Source: Streptomyces sp. NBC_01717 (GTDB lineage: Bacteria > Actinomycetota > Actinomycetes > Streptomycetales > Streptomycetaceae). Taken from it: 64,000 nucleotides of DNA. Positions 1-8,314 of this stretch are shown piece by piece. Under the pieces are notes generated by a model. It worked only from the letters and a program-made list of their open reading frames with translations. It ran no database searches and was not told where the DNA came from. The stretch lies in contig NZ_CP109178.1 in assembly GCF_036248255.1 (NCBI RefSeq), forward strand, positions 248,001-312,000, in the 5' to 3' direction. The position numbers and the translations under genes were made by a program. Position 1 is the first letter of the stretch. Every line of letters starts with the position of its first letter.

Positions 1-2
1 AG

Positions 3-1327
3 GCATTCACGACGGAGATGTTCGACGGGTTCTTCCGTGCGGATCAGCGGCGGTGGGGGCAGGTGTATGTGCGTGGGCTGCTGCTGGAGGGTCGGCGCAA
101 GTCGGTGGAGCCGATGGCGGCGCGTCTGGGCGAGGACGGCAACCGGCAGGCGCTGGCCCACTTCGTGACTACCAGCCCGTGGGATCCAGCGCATGTGCGG
201 GCCCGGCTGGCCTGGAAGATGCAGGATGTGATCGGCGCGGAGGCGCTGATCGTCGATGACACCGGCTTTTTGAAGGACGGGGACGCCTCGGCGTGTGTGT
301 CCCGGCAGTACACCGGCACCGCGGGCAAGGTCACCAATTGTCAGGTCGGGGTGTCGTTGCACCTGGCCCGCGATCATGCCTCGGCCGCGGTGAACTGGCG
401 GCTGTTCCTGCCCGCTTCCTGGGATCCGGGCTCGCCGGAGGCGGATGCGGACAAGGTCGCCCGCCGGGGCCGCTGCGGCATTCCCTCCCAGGCGGGGCAT
501 GTGGAGAAGTGGCAGCTGGCCCTGGACATGATCGATGAGACCCGCTCGTGGGGCATCGACCTCCCCTTGGTCGTCGCGGACGCCGGATACGGTGATGCCG
601 CCGCCTTCCGTCTGGGCTTGGAGGAACGCAACCTGCCTTATGCGGTGGGCATTTCTTCCCGCCACACCGCCCATCGGGCCGGCGCCCGGCCTGTCCAGCC
701 TGCCTATGCGGGCACCGGCCGGCCACCGAAGATGCAGTATCCCGAGCCTGCACAGACCATGAAAAATTTGGTCATCGCGGCCGGCCGGGCTGCTGCGAGA
801 CCGGTGTCCTGGCGGGAAGGATCCCGGCCAGGCCAGGGCCAAAGCGGCTTCAAGCGCATGCACTCACGCTTCGTCGCTCTGCGCGTCCGACCGGCCGGAC
901 GCGGTGCCCGCACAGCCGGCGACGGTCCAGAACTACCAGAGCGCTGGCTGCTGGCCGAATGGCCCGCCACCGAGCCCGAGCCGGTGCAGTTCTGGCTCTC
1001 GAACCTGCCTTCCGGGATGCCGCTGGCCACACTGGTGCGGCTGGCCAAACTACGCTGGCGCATCGAGCACGACTACCGCGAGATGAAACAGGCCCTGGGA
1101 CTTGCCCACTTCGAAGGCCGCACCTGGAACGGCTGGCATCACCACGTCACCCTCGTCTCCGCAGCTCATGCCTTCTGCACCCTGCAACGACTGGCACACC
1201 ACCCAAAAGACTCAGCGCAGGTCTGAGCCTCTACCAGGTCCTCCGCGAACTCCAGACACTCCTCGCCCTCTGGGTCGGCGCCTGCCCCACCTGCCACCGC
1301 AACATACCCACCCCCATACGAACCTGA
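3..1327 (+). pseudogene. IS701-family transposase, 5' partial, frameshifted near the C-terminus
   Basis: DDE-type transposase. The frame is already open at the left edge (codons for AFTTE precede the ATG at 18), so the true start lies outside the window. Visible: the acidic motif IVDDTGF (Asp80/81 counted from the ATG), VVADAGYG around residue 187, and the last catalytic region RWRIEHDYREMKQALGL near 345-360, all in the family order. The frame closes at 1226, but the usual family tail (LSLYQVLRELQTLLALW followed by CPTCH) is read in another frame from about 1205 to 1327, so an indel has cut off the native C-terminus. The copy is otherwise well preserved and probably a fairly recent arrival. 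A MITE-like repeat begins 13 bases downstream. Confidence 0.88.
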
Positions 1328-1339
1328 CCAAGCCCTACT

Positions 1340-1503
1340 AAGGGCTGTCCCGTAATCCCTGGCGGGCGCGCGACGACAGCTACGGCACCTCGCCGCGTTG
1401 TCGGAACGCCCGAATACGCCCAGTATGAGGACGCCCCTCCGCCTTGCGATGCACCGCATCTGACGCCGCCCGCTGATCCACCAGGGATTACGGGACAGCC
1501 CTT
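1340..1503. repeat. MITE-like element, copy A (164 bp)
   Basis: Non-coding element with terminal inverted repeats: the left end AAGGGCTGTCCCGTAATCCC is matched by its reverse complement at the right end. Flanks read CTAA on the left and TTAG on the right, in keeping with TA-centred targets of IS5-type elements. A closely related copy lies in the opposite orientation at 19884-20047 and one in the same orientation at 51589-51748; an end fragment sits at 41987-42004. There is no transposase inside, so mobility would depend on an enzyme in trans. The right end reaches the stop codon of the adjacent lipoprotein gene. Confidence 0.85.
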
Positions 1504-1876
1504 AGCGGGTCAGCGTCTCGAAGCCGACATCTCCGCAGTACTGCACGACGCGCCCCTCCGCCTCGGAGTCACTGTTGTTCATCGCCGCCACCGTCGCCTC
1601 CGCCAAGGTGCGGCCTCCGCCGACGGGCTCATCACGCAGCGGTCGCATTGCGAGGAAGGCGTCCTGAGCGACCGCCCCGACCTCGTCGTACCCTGACGAC
1701 TCCGGAGTGTCCGTGGCCGCCGCGTTCCGCGCTTTCTGCCACGCCCCCAGCTGCGTGCAGTAGTTCTCCCGCTGCGCGGTCAGCCGCTCCTCGTCCTTGC
1801 CCTCGGACGAGGAACACCCCGCCGCCACCGCCACCAGGGCGAGGACCGGGACTACCGCCTTAAGCACGCGCACCAC
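1502..1876 (-). CDS. Small secreted lipoprotein, copy 1
   Basis: 124 residues starting at GTG 1876. The N-terminus has a short basic start, a hydrophobic stretch (VVPVLALVAVAAGC) and a lipobox with the lipidated Cys at position 21, so it is predicted to be anchored outside the membrane. The mature part is hydrophilic with two further Cys (YC near 38, QYC near 114) that could form a disulfide. Function is unknown. The TAA stop straddles the end of MITE copy A, so the native C-terminus may have been cut by that insertion. A degraded second copy, with about 90 bp of matching upstream DNA, is at 56127-56356. Confidence 0.75.
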   Translation of the reverse strand: MVRVLKAVVPVLALVAVAAGCSSSEGKDEERLTAQRENYCTQLGAWQKARNAAATDTPESSGYDEVGAVAQDAFLAMRPLRDEPVGGGRTLAEATVAAMNNSDSEAEGRVVQYCGDVGFETLTR

Positions 1877-2091
1877 GTTGCCCCCCGGCTGAAACTGCGT
1901 CCGCCCGCCCCTGCCACCCTCAACTCCCGCAGCAGAATACCCGCGCCGGATACCTTGCCCCCACTCGCTCCCCCATTGAGCCGACCCGAGGCCGCCGACA
2001 ACACATCAAACCCGGGCGTAGCCACCACCCGAAGAGACCTATCGGCACCTGGCTGAGGCGCCCACACATCCGCGGCCAAAATCAAGAAGAA
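1877..2091. other. Upstream region of lipoprotein copy 1
   Basis: Roughly the first 85 bases (1877-1960) are recognisably similar to the DNA upstream of the second lipoprotein copy (about 56357-56450), for example the shared stretch CGGCTGAAACTGCGTCCGC. This indicates that promoter and gene were duplicated together. The remainder shows no gene. Confidence 0.55.
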
Positions 2092-2200
2092 GTGTTCGGC
2101 TACAAAGGTCCAAATGGCTGCGCGGCATCGAGTACATGGCGCAGGACTACCGCGGATTCTGGGAGGAACGCGGCGACCACAACATCGCCGACCCCGGGGC
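2092..2200 (+). pseudogene. C-terminal scrap of a molybdopterin-dependent oxidoreductase
   Basis: Reading FGYKGP in one frame and then KWLRGIEYMAQDYRGFWEERG in the next gives the usual C-terminal signature of sulfite-oxidase-like molybdoenzymes (compare the family pattern KW-RG-E-M-D--GFWE--GYHN-ADPW). A single-base frameshift separates the two parts near 2111, and no upstream catalytic domain is present, so this is a relic of under 40 codons. The call rests on memory of the family tail. Confidence 0.55.
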
Positions 2201-2438
2201 CGGCCAACGCCACTCGCGGCCCGGTCATCGGTGGGACCCGGGCGGCCAAGTCTCTTCAGCCACAAGCGGCAACACCTCACCAGCCCCTCCCGGAATCCCC
2301 AGGCGACGGGACCCTACGAATGGCCCAATCCACCCGCCTAGAAGGTAGGACACCTCATGCGGCTAAGCCATCAAAGGGAGAACGGTCCCCGGCGGAAATC
2401 GGGTACTCGATGCGGACACAGCCTGGGAGGCTGTGCGG

Positions 2439-2969
2439 GTGACTGAGACGACCCCCTATGACGCCGACCGTGCCCGATTCACCCGCCAGGCGCTGGCACG
2501 CCTGGTCCTCTGCGACCACGCCGTGGACGTAGCCGATAGCGCAAGGGGCCTGGTCGCCACCGAGAACGACCCTGACGCCGGTCCCGGGGGTCGGATCAGC
2601 CAAGCGTTCCAGCTCATCGAACTCACGGAGCGTGCTCTGGTATCGGCCGTGATCTACGAACGCGAGCGAGGGAGCTCCTGGGCGGAGATCTCCCAGTACC
2701 TGGGAATCGGTCCAGCGGAAGCGGAAGAGCGTTTTGCTGCCAACTTGGACGGCTGGAACACGGCCTTCGACGTCCCGTACCGGCTCGACGACACCGGCCG
2801 CAAGCGCATACCCCAGCTGCCCACGGCAGCGTACGACCCCGCATGGGCCTGCGACCACCTCGACCGCTGGGCCTACCTCCAGCGCCTTGGGATCGATCAA
2901 CACCAGGCCGTGAGTTCCGGACTGATCACGGCCGCGCCGGAGGACGAGTCCTCGTCCGTCACCCCGTAG
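2439..2969 (+). CDS. Conserved hypothetical protein with an HTH-like segment
   Basis: 176 residues; start chosen at GTG 2439 because GGGAGG lies about 8 bases upstream (GTG 2433 in the same frame is too close to it). The protein is soluble, acidic and mostly helical. The segment ERGSSWAEISQYLGIGPAEAEERF around residues 73-96 looks like the recognition helix pair found in small actinomycete proteins that probe DNA or pair with sigma factors, but no complete known domain is recognised. It lies alone, followed by a strong hairpin at 3102-3145 that probably ends its transcript. No function can be assigned. Confidence 0.7.
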   Translation: MTETTPYDADRARFTRQALARLVLCDHAVDVADSARGLVATENDPDAGPGGRISQAFQLIELTERALVSAVIYERERGSSWAEISQYLGIGPAEAEERFAANLDGWNTAFDVPYRLDDTGRKRIPQLPTAAYDPAWACDHLDRWAYLQRLGIDQHQAVSSGLITAAPEDESSSVTP

Positions 2970-3101
2970 CGGCGTTCACTGGAAAGGCGGTCACTTCGTC
3001 GAACGGCGGGTCTGAAGGCAGTGGCGGAGCTGTCCGAGCATGCGGTTGAACAGGTGTCGCAGAGTTTGGACCAGTCGCCTGCCTCGCGTCGTCGCCGCTA
3101 G

Positions 3102-3145
3102 TGGGCCTTCGCTCCCTTCGAGTGTGTGAGGGAGGCGAAGGCCCA
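3102..3145. terminator. Strong hairpin, probable bidirectional terminator
   Basis: TGGGCCTTCGC (3102-3112) plus TCCCT pairs with AGGGA plus GCGAAGGCCCA (3135-3145), with one bulged G and an 11-base loop. There is no T-run, as is usual for high-GC terminators. It separates the hypothetical gene ending at 2969 from the DinB-like gene ending at 3296 on the other strand. Confidence 0.65.
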
Positions 3146-3295
3146 TAGGTAGCCGGCGCAGTTGGTCGGTGATCTTGGTCAAGAATCCGTCCACCATGGG
3201 CTTCGCTGAAATTTCAACTCAACTGCCAAGCTCACGCAGCAGTTTACGAACCGCCCGTCGGTGTGTGGATCGGCAACGCCATGGCGCGCCCGGGC

Positions 3296-4015
3296 CTACT
3301 GGGGAGTCGTGAAGCGGGCTCGCCACAGGTCCCGGAGCAACGCGATCTCGGCCATGTGGTGGATGAATTCGAGGCTGGCCCCCCACAGCACGGAAATGAA
3401 CGGTTCCTCGGGGTCGGAGCCGTACGGGTACTGCGAGAGGCCGACCGTGTCTAGCTGGTCCTCGGTGAGGGCGCCGACGTCGGCGCGCCAGCGGTCGATC
3501 ACCGGCCAGAAGCGCTCCAGGGTCAAGGCCGCCGAGGGGGAGAAGTCGATCATCTGCTTCGGGTCCTGCCGTCGTTCGCCGAAGGTCCACTCCCAATTGC
3601 CCGCGAACTCGTAGTGCAGGTGGCCCAGCCGCCACGCGATGGTCGTGACCGGCGTCTCGTCCGGCTCCGGCTCGCCGGTGTGGGCCAAGATCTGCTCGAC
3701 CCGCTCGACGGTCACGCTCCAGTCCTCGGCGATCTTCTCCACCGACATGCCGCCGGCCGCCTGCCGGGCGACCTCCGCGTACTCGCTCGCCGGGATGTCC
3801 GCGGCGCCCAGGTCCAGCAACCACTCGCCTGGCCCGAACGCCCGCGGCGTCGTCGCCTCGGCGCGCCGCCGGAGCGACCAGCAGCCGGGCACCGGCTCCC
3901 ACAGATACTCCTCGTCGCCGAGCCCCGCCAGCCGCACCCCAGCCATCTCCCTGGCCTTGTCGAACTGGTCGAGCAACAGGCCCAAACGGTCGGTCCGTAC
4001 ACCCTCGATCTCCAT
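3296..4015 (-). CDS. DinB-superfamily protein
   Basis: 239 residues. ATG 4015 is chosen over longer in-frame extensions because AAGGGGG sits just upstream. The sequence has the four-helix DinB/YfiT-like pattern: WRLGHLHYEF near 140, a central DFSPSAALTLERFW helix, and a C-terminal EFIHHMAEIALLRDLW helix whose His residues are positioned like the metal ligands of this superfamily. Relatives act as metal-dependent thiol transferases (mycothiol- or bacillithiol-dependent S-transferases), but the exact substrate here is unknown. A short segment around residues 90-120 (VEKIAEDWSVTVERVEQIL) looks like an inserted HTH-like hairpin. No operon partner. Confidence 0.8.
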   Translation of the reverse strand: MEIEGVRTDRLGLLLDQFDKAREMAGVRLAGLGDEEYLWEPVPGCWSLRRRAEATTPRAFGPGEWLLDLGAADIPASEYAEVARQAAGGMSVEKIAEDWSVTVERVEQILAHTGEPEPDETPVTTIAWRLGHLHYEFAGNWEWTFGERRQDPKQMIDFSPSAALTLERFWPVIDRWRADVGALTEDQLDTVGLSQYPYGSDPEEPFISVLWGASLEFIHHMAEIALLRDLWRARFTTPQ

Positions 4016-4205
4016 GAACAGCCCCCTTCGCGATCGTGTGTCGTACCCCACTGCGCTCCGGCGGAGGTTAACGACCCACCTCACAGGGCGCGACCGATTT
4101 ACGTGCCCACGAAGCGGTGCAGGTGTGCCGCCGACACGCCTCCCCTCACCACAACTCCCAGGGGCGGGGCGGCTCCCGGCTGAAGGCAGGAGGAACGGGC
4201 GCCCC

Positions 4206-4500
4206 ATGAGGCTGTGCACCCTGCGCCCACAAGTACGGCGCACCTGGACCGTGGAACTACCCCCGCAGCAGGGCGGAACCGCGCTCCATTGCGCCTTGTG
4301 CGCACTACGCGGTCACGCTCAGGCAGCGTCTGCGGCCCGGCCCACGGTCCTGGCGCACCTGACCCACCACGCGCGGCACGATGTGCTGCCCCCGCACCTG
4401 CGTACCTGCCAGTGCCATGAACGCGGATGCCGGTTGCGCCGGACCCGTCCTGCTCGTCCTCGCGCGTGAACGCGGGGGTCGTCTCTGGCATCTGGCCGAC
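4206..4500 (+). pseudogene. Frameshifted hypothetical gene of a Streptomyces Cys/His-rich family
   Basis: From ATG 4206 one frame reads MRLCTLRPQVRRTWTVELPP then HCALCALRGHA and HHARHDVLPPHLRTCQCHERGC; from about 4430 the matching continuation (CAGPVLLVLARERGGRLWHL) is found in a different frame. The pattern CxxC...HLxxH...HLRTCQCHxxGC recalls a small family of actinomycete proteins of unknown function with several potential metal-binding Cys and His residues. The 3' end runs into DNA better explained as a remnant of an SDR gene on the other strand, so the gene is frameshifted and probably also truncated. Confidence 0.5.
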
Positions 4501-4715
4501 GTCTGCGGGTCGCCCATCTCGGCGACGCGCACGTGCGCGGTGCCCCCGGCGCCCTCGATCTCGGCCTCGCCTTTGGCCTTGGCCGGCTTGTCCGCGCTGT
4601 GGGCCACCGGGACGGGGATGCCGCCCTAGGCAGCCACCAGCAGCGCGGTGGCGCGTCCGATGCCCGAGGAAGCACCAGTGATGACGACGACTTTGTCGGT
4701 CAGTCGCAGATCCAT
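4500..4715 (-). pseudogene. N-terminal fragment of a short-chain dehydrogenase
   Basis: Starts at ATG 4715 behind GGAGAACGTC and reads DKVVVITGASSGIGRATALLVAA, a complete Rossmann beta-alpha-beta start with the TGxxxGIG cofactor motif. A TAG at 4626-4628 stops the frame after 29 residues, while the same frame continues with recognisable SDR sequence (ADKPAKAKGEAEIEGAGGTAHV). No NNAG or YxxxK region follows. A nonsense mutation plus loss of the C-terminal two thirds has killed the gene. It lies directly downstream of the NmrA-type reductase gene on the same strand and may once have shared its operon. Confidence 0.7.
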
Positions 4716-4783
4716 GACGTTCTCCTTCGGGGGTGAGGTCAGTGGGGTGTCGGCCGGGTCAGCGTGAGGTCCCGGGCCCCGCG

Positions 4784-5698
4784 TCAGGAGAGCTGGTCGA
4801 GCAGGTCCTGACGGTGCGCGGCGGCCCACGAGGCGAAACGGATGGGTTCGCGGCCGAGCAGGTCCTCGACCGTGCTGGTGGTGACTGCGGAGTAGTCCAT
4901 GCGGCCTTCGAAGGTCTGTCGCGCCCAGATCAGCGTGCTGGCCGCGTACGCGGCGTCCATGTTGGGAGGCGCGGTGTCCAGGCCGGCATCGATCATGCGC
5001 TGCAGATCGTCCGGGGTCATGACCAGCGCGGGGATCTCCCGCCCGACGGCGGTGGTGAGGACCTCGGCTACCTCGGTGCCGTTGAGGAGATCGGCGGACA
5101 GTTTGTAGACCTGGCCTGCGTGCGTCTCGGGGCCTTCGGCCAGGACCTTGGCCACGACCGCCGCGATGTCGTCGTTGGCGATCCAGCCGACCTGCTTGTC
5201 GCCCATCGGCCACACGAACTGGCCGTCGCGCAGCCGGTTGATGCCGAGCAGGTTCTCCATGAACACGTGCGGGTGCACATTCGCCCAGGCGATCTTGGAG
5301 CCGGCGATGTAGCGCTCCACCAGCTCGTGCCAGGCGAAGTGCGGGTCGGTGGAGCGCCCGTCGCTGAACACGCCCAGGTGCGCCAGGAAGCTCACGCCGG
5401 CGTCCTCGGCGGCGTCCACCAGCGACTTGGTCTGGTGGTTCATCGCCGAGGTGTAGCCGGTCATCACGAACAGCCGGTCGATGCCCTCGAGCGCGGCGGG
5501 GAAGGTGTCGGGGTCATCGAGATCGATACGGACCGCGTCCTTACCCTCCTTGATCCACTGGTCGACGGTGGCCTGGCTGCGCGACGTGCGCACCGGGACC
5601 ACCTGGCCGGGGGTCTCCTCCAGGATCTTCGCGACCGCCGCTCCGGTGCGGCCGGTGGCCCCGAGAACCAGTACCCGCGGGGTGTCCGTCTTCTGCAT
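4784..5698 (-). CDS. NmrA-like NAD(P)-binding oxidoreductase
   Basis: 304 residues from ATG 5698 with GGAGGAGAGA upstream. The N-terminus VLVLGATGRTGAAVAKIL carries the GxxGxxG nucleotide-binding motif of atypical SDRs; HLGVFSDGRS and NVHPHVFMENLL correspond to the central NmrA-type region. The catalytic YxxxK of classical SDRs is not evident, as in the NmrA/HSCARG branch whose members reduce quinones or small aldehydes or sense NADP. It is divergent from a TetR gene across about 100 bp containing a palindrome, so repression by that regulator is likely. An SDR relic follows on the same strand. Confidence 0.85.
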   Translation of the reverse strand: MQKTDTPRVLVLGATGRTGAAVAKILEETPGQVVPVRTSRSQATVDQWIKEGKDAVRIDLDDPDTFPAALEGIDRLFVMTGYTSAMNHQTKSLVDAAEDAGVSFLAHLGVFSDGRSTDPHFAWHELVERYIAGSKIAWANVHPHVFMENLLGINRLRDGQFVWPMGDKQVGWIANDDIAAVVAKVLAEGPETHAGQVYKLSADLLNGTEVAEVLTTAVGREIPALVMTPDDLQRMIDAGLDTAPPNMDAAYAASTLIWARQTFEGRMDYSAVTTSTVEDLLGREPIRFASWAAAHRQDLLDQLS

Positions 5699-5716
5699 CT
5701 GTCTCTCCTCCGAATC

Positions 5717-5740
5717 ATACGAAAGCAATCACTTTCGCAT
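5717..5740. promoter_or_regulatory. Palindromic operator between the NmrA-type and TetR genes
   Basis: CGAAAG (5720-5725) is the exact reverse complement of CTTTCG (5732-5737) with a 6-base spacer, and the symmetry extends weakly to AT/AT at the edges. It is the only clear dyad in the divergent promoter region, only a few dozen bases upstream of both start codons, which fits a TetR dimer site controlling both genes. Confidence 0.6.
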
Positions 5741-5800
5741 GACGCGATAGTGGCTGCTGTCGTATGCTCTGTCAAGTCACCGTGAGACCGGAGGAAGATC

Positions 5801-6433
5801 GTGCGTACCTGGGCCGAGAACGACCCCAAAGCGCGCCTGATGGCGCGAAAGCGCGAGGCGATCATCAACGCCGCCCTCGCGGCCTTCCTCGAAGAGGGGT
5901 ACGGCGGAAGCTCCGTCAACCGCATCGCCGCGAGCGCAGGCGTGTCCATCACGACCCTGTACCGGCACTTCGACAGCAAGGACGATCTCTTCGTCGCCGT
6001 CATCCAGGAGGCCTGCGACACCTCCGCGCAGACCGCAAACCCGCAATGGCTGAACCTGCCGCCTCTGGAAGGCCTGACGGAAGCGGGCTGCGAGCTTCTC
6101 CAGCACATCCTGTCCGAGCAGCAGTTGGCGCTGTTCAGGGTGGTGACCCGGGACGCGCAGCGCTTCCCCGAACTCGGCCGCCGCTACCAACAGGAGATTC
6201 TCGGCGACCGCGTAGCCCTGTTCACACGGCACCTGTCCCACTGGCCGGAAGATCTGCGTGCCAAGGTCAGCGACCCGACAAGGGCCGCGCACGTCTTCTC
6301 CGCCCTCGTCCAGGCGGAGATCGTCGACTCCGCCCTGCTCGGCGGACCGGTCCCCGACCCGACCGGCATCCGGATCCGCTCCCAGCAGGCCGCGAACGAC
6401 CTGCTCGCCCTCGCTCAGGCCGGACGGCTGTGA
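5801..6433 (+). CDS. TetR/AcrR-family regulator
   Basis: 210 residues from GTG 5801, preceded by GGAGGA. The N-terminal HTH is textbook: AIINAALAAFLEEGYGGSSV, then IAASAGVSITTLYRHFDSKDDLF. The C-terminal ligand-binding half is helical and variable. It is divergent from the NmrA-like reductase and therefore likely its repressor, with release by a small molecule that the reductase acts on; this is inference from layout. No other regulated gene is apparent downstream because an IS701 wreck follows. Confidence 0.88.
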   Translation: MRTWAENDPKARLMARKREAIINAALAAFLEEGYGGSSVNRIAASAGVSITTLYRHFDSKDDLFVAVIQEACDTSAQTANPQWLNLPPLEGLTEAGCELLQHILSEQQLALFRVVTRDAQRFPELGRRYQQEILGDRVALFTRHLSHWPEDLRAKVSDPTRAAHVFSALVQAEIVDSALLGGPVPDPTGIRIRSQQAANDLLALAQAGRL

Positions 6434-6689
6434 GCCGACGCCGAAGTGACCACGCGCGCACGCATGCACCGCACACCAGCCGCGCCACGTCGCCTCGCAA
6501 GACCGCCTCGACTCGCCCGGTCCCCGCGCCTGGCCCCACAGCCATCCGCGGACAGCACGCTCGGCGCGCCGCCGACGAGCAAAGCCGAGTCAGCCGAGCC
6601 CGAACGCCGTGGGCACGCCCATCAACACCGCGAACCGAGCCAGGCCCACGGCGACCATCACCGGCCGGCCGTGCCGGCCTGCGGCGGCG

Positions 6690-7265
6690 GATGCGGGACC
6701 ATCTGCGAGGCCTCTCGCCCCCGCCGGCCGCAAGAACGGCCGGCAACTGGCCGAGCTCGCCGGGCACCGTACCCCTGACGGCCTCCAGTGACCGCCGAAC
6801 GGGGCGACCTGGAACACCGACGACGTCCTCCAGCCCTACGCAGCCGAACGCCTCGCCCACGATCGCGGGGTGCTCAGTGCTCGCCACCGACGACACCGGC
6901 TTCGTCAAGAAGAGCACCACCTCTGCCGGGGCCAGCCCCAGTGCTCCGGCACCGCCGGCCGCACCGAGAACTGCCAGTGGGGCATCTTTGTCGCATACCG
7001 TCATCCAAGAGCCGCACCCTGGTGCGCTGGGAACGGCATCTGCCCAGGTCCTGGCCGACCGCGAGCTCTGCCGGGCGGCGAAGGTCCCGACGAACGCGTC
7101 TTCGCCACCAACGAAAACCCGGCCAGGCGCCTGATACTGCACACCCGGCCTCAGACCTCCCTCTCCCCTGGGTGGCCGAGAACGGCGCCTACGGGCAGGA
7201 CGCACACCTTCGCCGCATGCCGGAGCAGTCCGTCTCGACTACGTGCTCGCAGCGCCTGATCCAGA
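6690..7265 (+). pseudogene. Degraded IS701-family transposase
   Basis: Pieces of one transposase are spread over several frames in the right order: RKNGRQLAELAGHRTPDGLQ (about 6725-6788), YAAERLAHDRG then VLATDDTGFVKK with the first catalytic Asp pair (about 6835-6915), GTAGRTENCQWGIFVAY (about 6940-6995), and ENGAYGQDAHLRR (about 7180-7220). At least three frameshifts and stops intervene and the C-terminal third is absent. It belongs to a different IS701 subgroup from the copy at the left edge. Confidence 0.75.
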
Positions 7266-7309
7266 AGGCGTACGCGAGACGCGTCAGGCGCCCGAGCCTT
7301 CACTTCTCC

Positions 7310-7768
7310 TCATGCGGGTACACGCATGGATGCCACAACCTCCACCAATGGCGCGAGCTCCGGGTTCCCCGCCGCCTCCTCGTAGGCCTCGCGCAACGCC
7401 GCATTGTTGGTCGGACGCGCCTCTTCGAGAAGTTCGAGGCCCGCCTTGGTGACGTTCGTGTAGATGCCGCGACGGTCGGTGGGACACAAATAGCGGGAGA
7501 GCAGACCACGGTCCTCGAGCCGGGTGACCAGCCGAGTGGTGGCACTGTGACTGAGGACGACCGCGTCGGCAACCTGCTTCATCTGCAGGTGACCGCCGTC
7601 ACCGTCGTGCTGGCGGCTGAGTACGTCGAGCAGGGAGTACTCGCGCGCACTCAGGTTGTGCCCGGCCTGCAGCGCGCGCTCGATGCGGGCCTCGATCCGC
7701 CCATGCAACAGGGAAAGAGCGCACCATCCCTGGGCAAGGGCGGTGAGCGAGGGATCCGTTGCGGTCAT
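7310..7768 (-). CDS. MarR-family regulator
   Basis: 152 residues, ATG 7768 behind GGAGGAGTAG. Winged-helix layout: LSAREYSLLDVLSR (helix 2), LQMKQVADAVVLSHSATTRLVTRLEDRGLL (helix-turn-helix and recognition helix, about 62-90), YLCPTDRRGIYTNVTKAGLELL (wing with the DRR signature). It probably dimerises and represses its own promoter plus a neighbour, but the DNA upstream holds only a gene fragment, so the partner seems lost. The C-terminal codons abut the IS701 wreck at 7265, and the last residues may have been altered by it. Confidence 0.88.
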   Translation of the reverse strand: MTATDPSLTALAQGWCALSLLHGRIEARIERALQAGHNLSAREYSLLDVLSRQHDGDGGHLQMKQVADAVVLSHSATTRLVTRLEDRGLLSRYLCPTDRRGIYTNVTKAGLELLEEARPTNNAALREAYEEAAGNPELAPLVEVVASMRVPA

Positions 7769-8019
7769 CGTTGCCTACTCCTCCGTCACACTTCGCTACC
7801 GACCACCCTACGACATAATTGAAAAAAATAAGCGTGCGCATTTATTCCGCGAATGCAAGTAATTTTCGGAATGTTCACCGCACAGTGACACTCACCGGCG
7901 CCCCCGTCGCTCCGCCCCCGGCCTCACCGCGGCCCTCTGTCACACTCCAGACAATCAACTCAGCCGTCAGCAGCGACAAACAGCGTCACCCGTCCAGCCA
8001 AACGATCGATAACCACGCA
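7769..8019. promoter_or_regulatory. AT-rich upstream region of the MarR gene
   Basis: Bases 7815-7870 form an unusually AT-rich island in this genome (runs of A and a TTTATT/AATAA imperfect dyad centred near 7837). This is what a MarR-controlled promoter normally looks like in a GC-rich host. No gene is seen between it and the dnaE2-like fragment. Confidence 0.4.
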
Positions 8020-8265
8020 GCTCATGGAAGCAGTCGTGCACACGCCCCCGGCCGTGGAAAGCCTCGCCCCCGAGCTCGCTCGGGTAGTAGATACGGTCAG
8101 CTGCGACCAACGGGTTGAAGACGAGATTGGCTATGCCGGTCTCGTCCTCCAGTGCGCCGGCCGCCCCGTTGGCGGTCGGCGGACGCTGCAGGTACGTGGC
8201 GAGTCCGCCGAGCCGTAAGCGGGTCTGGTCGGCCAGGCCGCGTACGGCTCCGGCGGTCACCCTTG
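8020..8265 (-). pseudogene. Possible C-terminal fragment of an error-prone DNA polymerase (DnaE2-like)
   Basis: The translation RLRLGGLATYLQRPPTANG, then LEDETGIANLVFNP, then ADRIYYPSELGGEAFHGRGR resembles the OB-fold and tail of DnaE2/ImuC-type polymerases (pattern G-ATY-QRP-TA-G, LEDETG--N-V, and a terminal DRI region). Internal segments are missing and the ends are ragged. Only about 80 codons remain, so this is a relic at best; the assignment is from memory of the family and moderately uncertain. Confidence 0.45.
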
Positions 8266-8314
8266 CGCCGTTCCTGCTCTGGTCAAGATCCGTTTGCAGA
8301 CGGACCAGAACGCC

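Noticed and set aside
2991..3197. Minus-strand ORF across the hairpin at 3102-3145
   Set aside because: It translates through both arms of a terminator-like inverted repeat and shows no family similarity or ribosome-binding site.
5764..7134. Plus-strand frame of 456 codons covering the TetR gene and the IS701 wreck
   Set aside because: Its first half is a shifted reading of the TetR gene. Only scraps of transposase in the second half are meaningful, and they are listed as a pseudogene.
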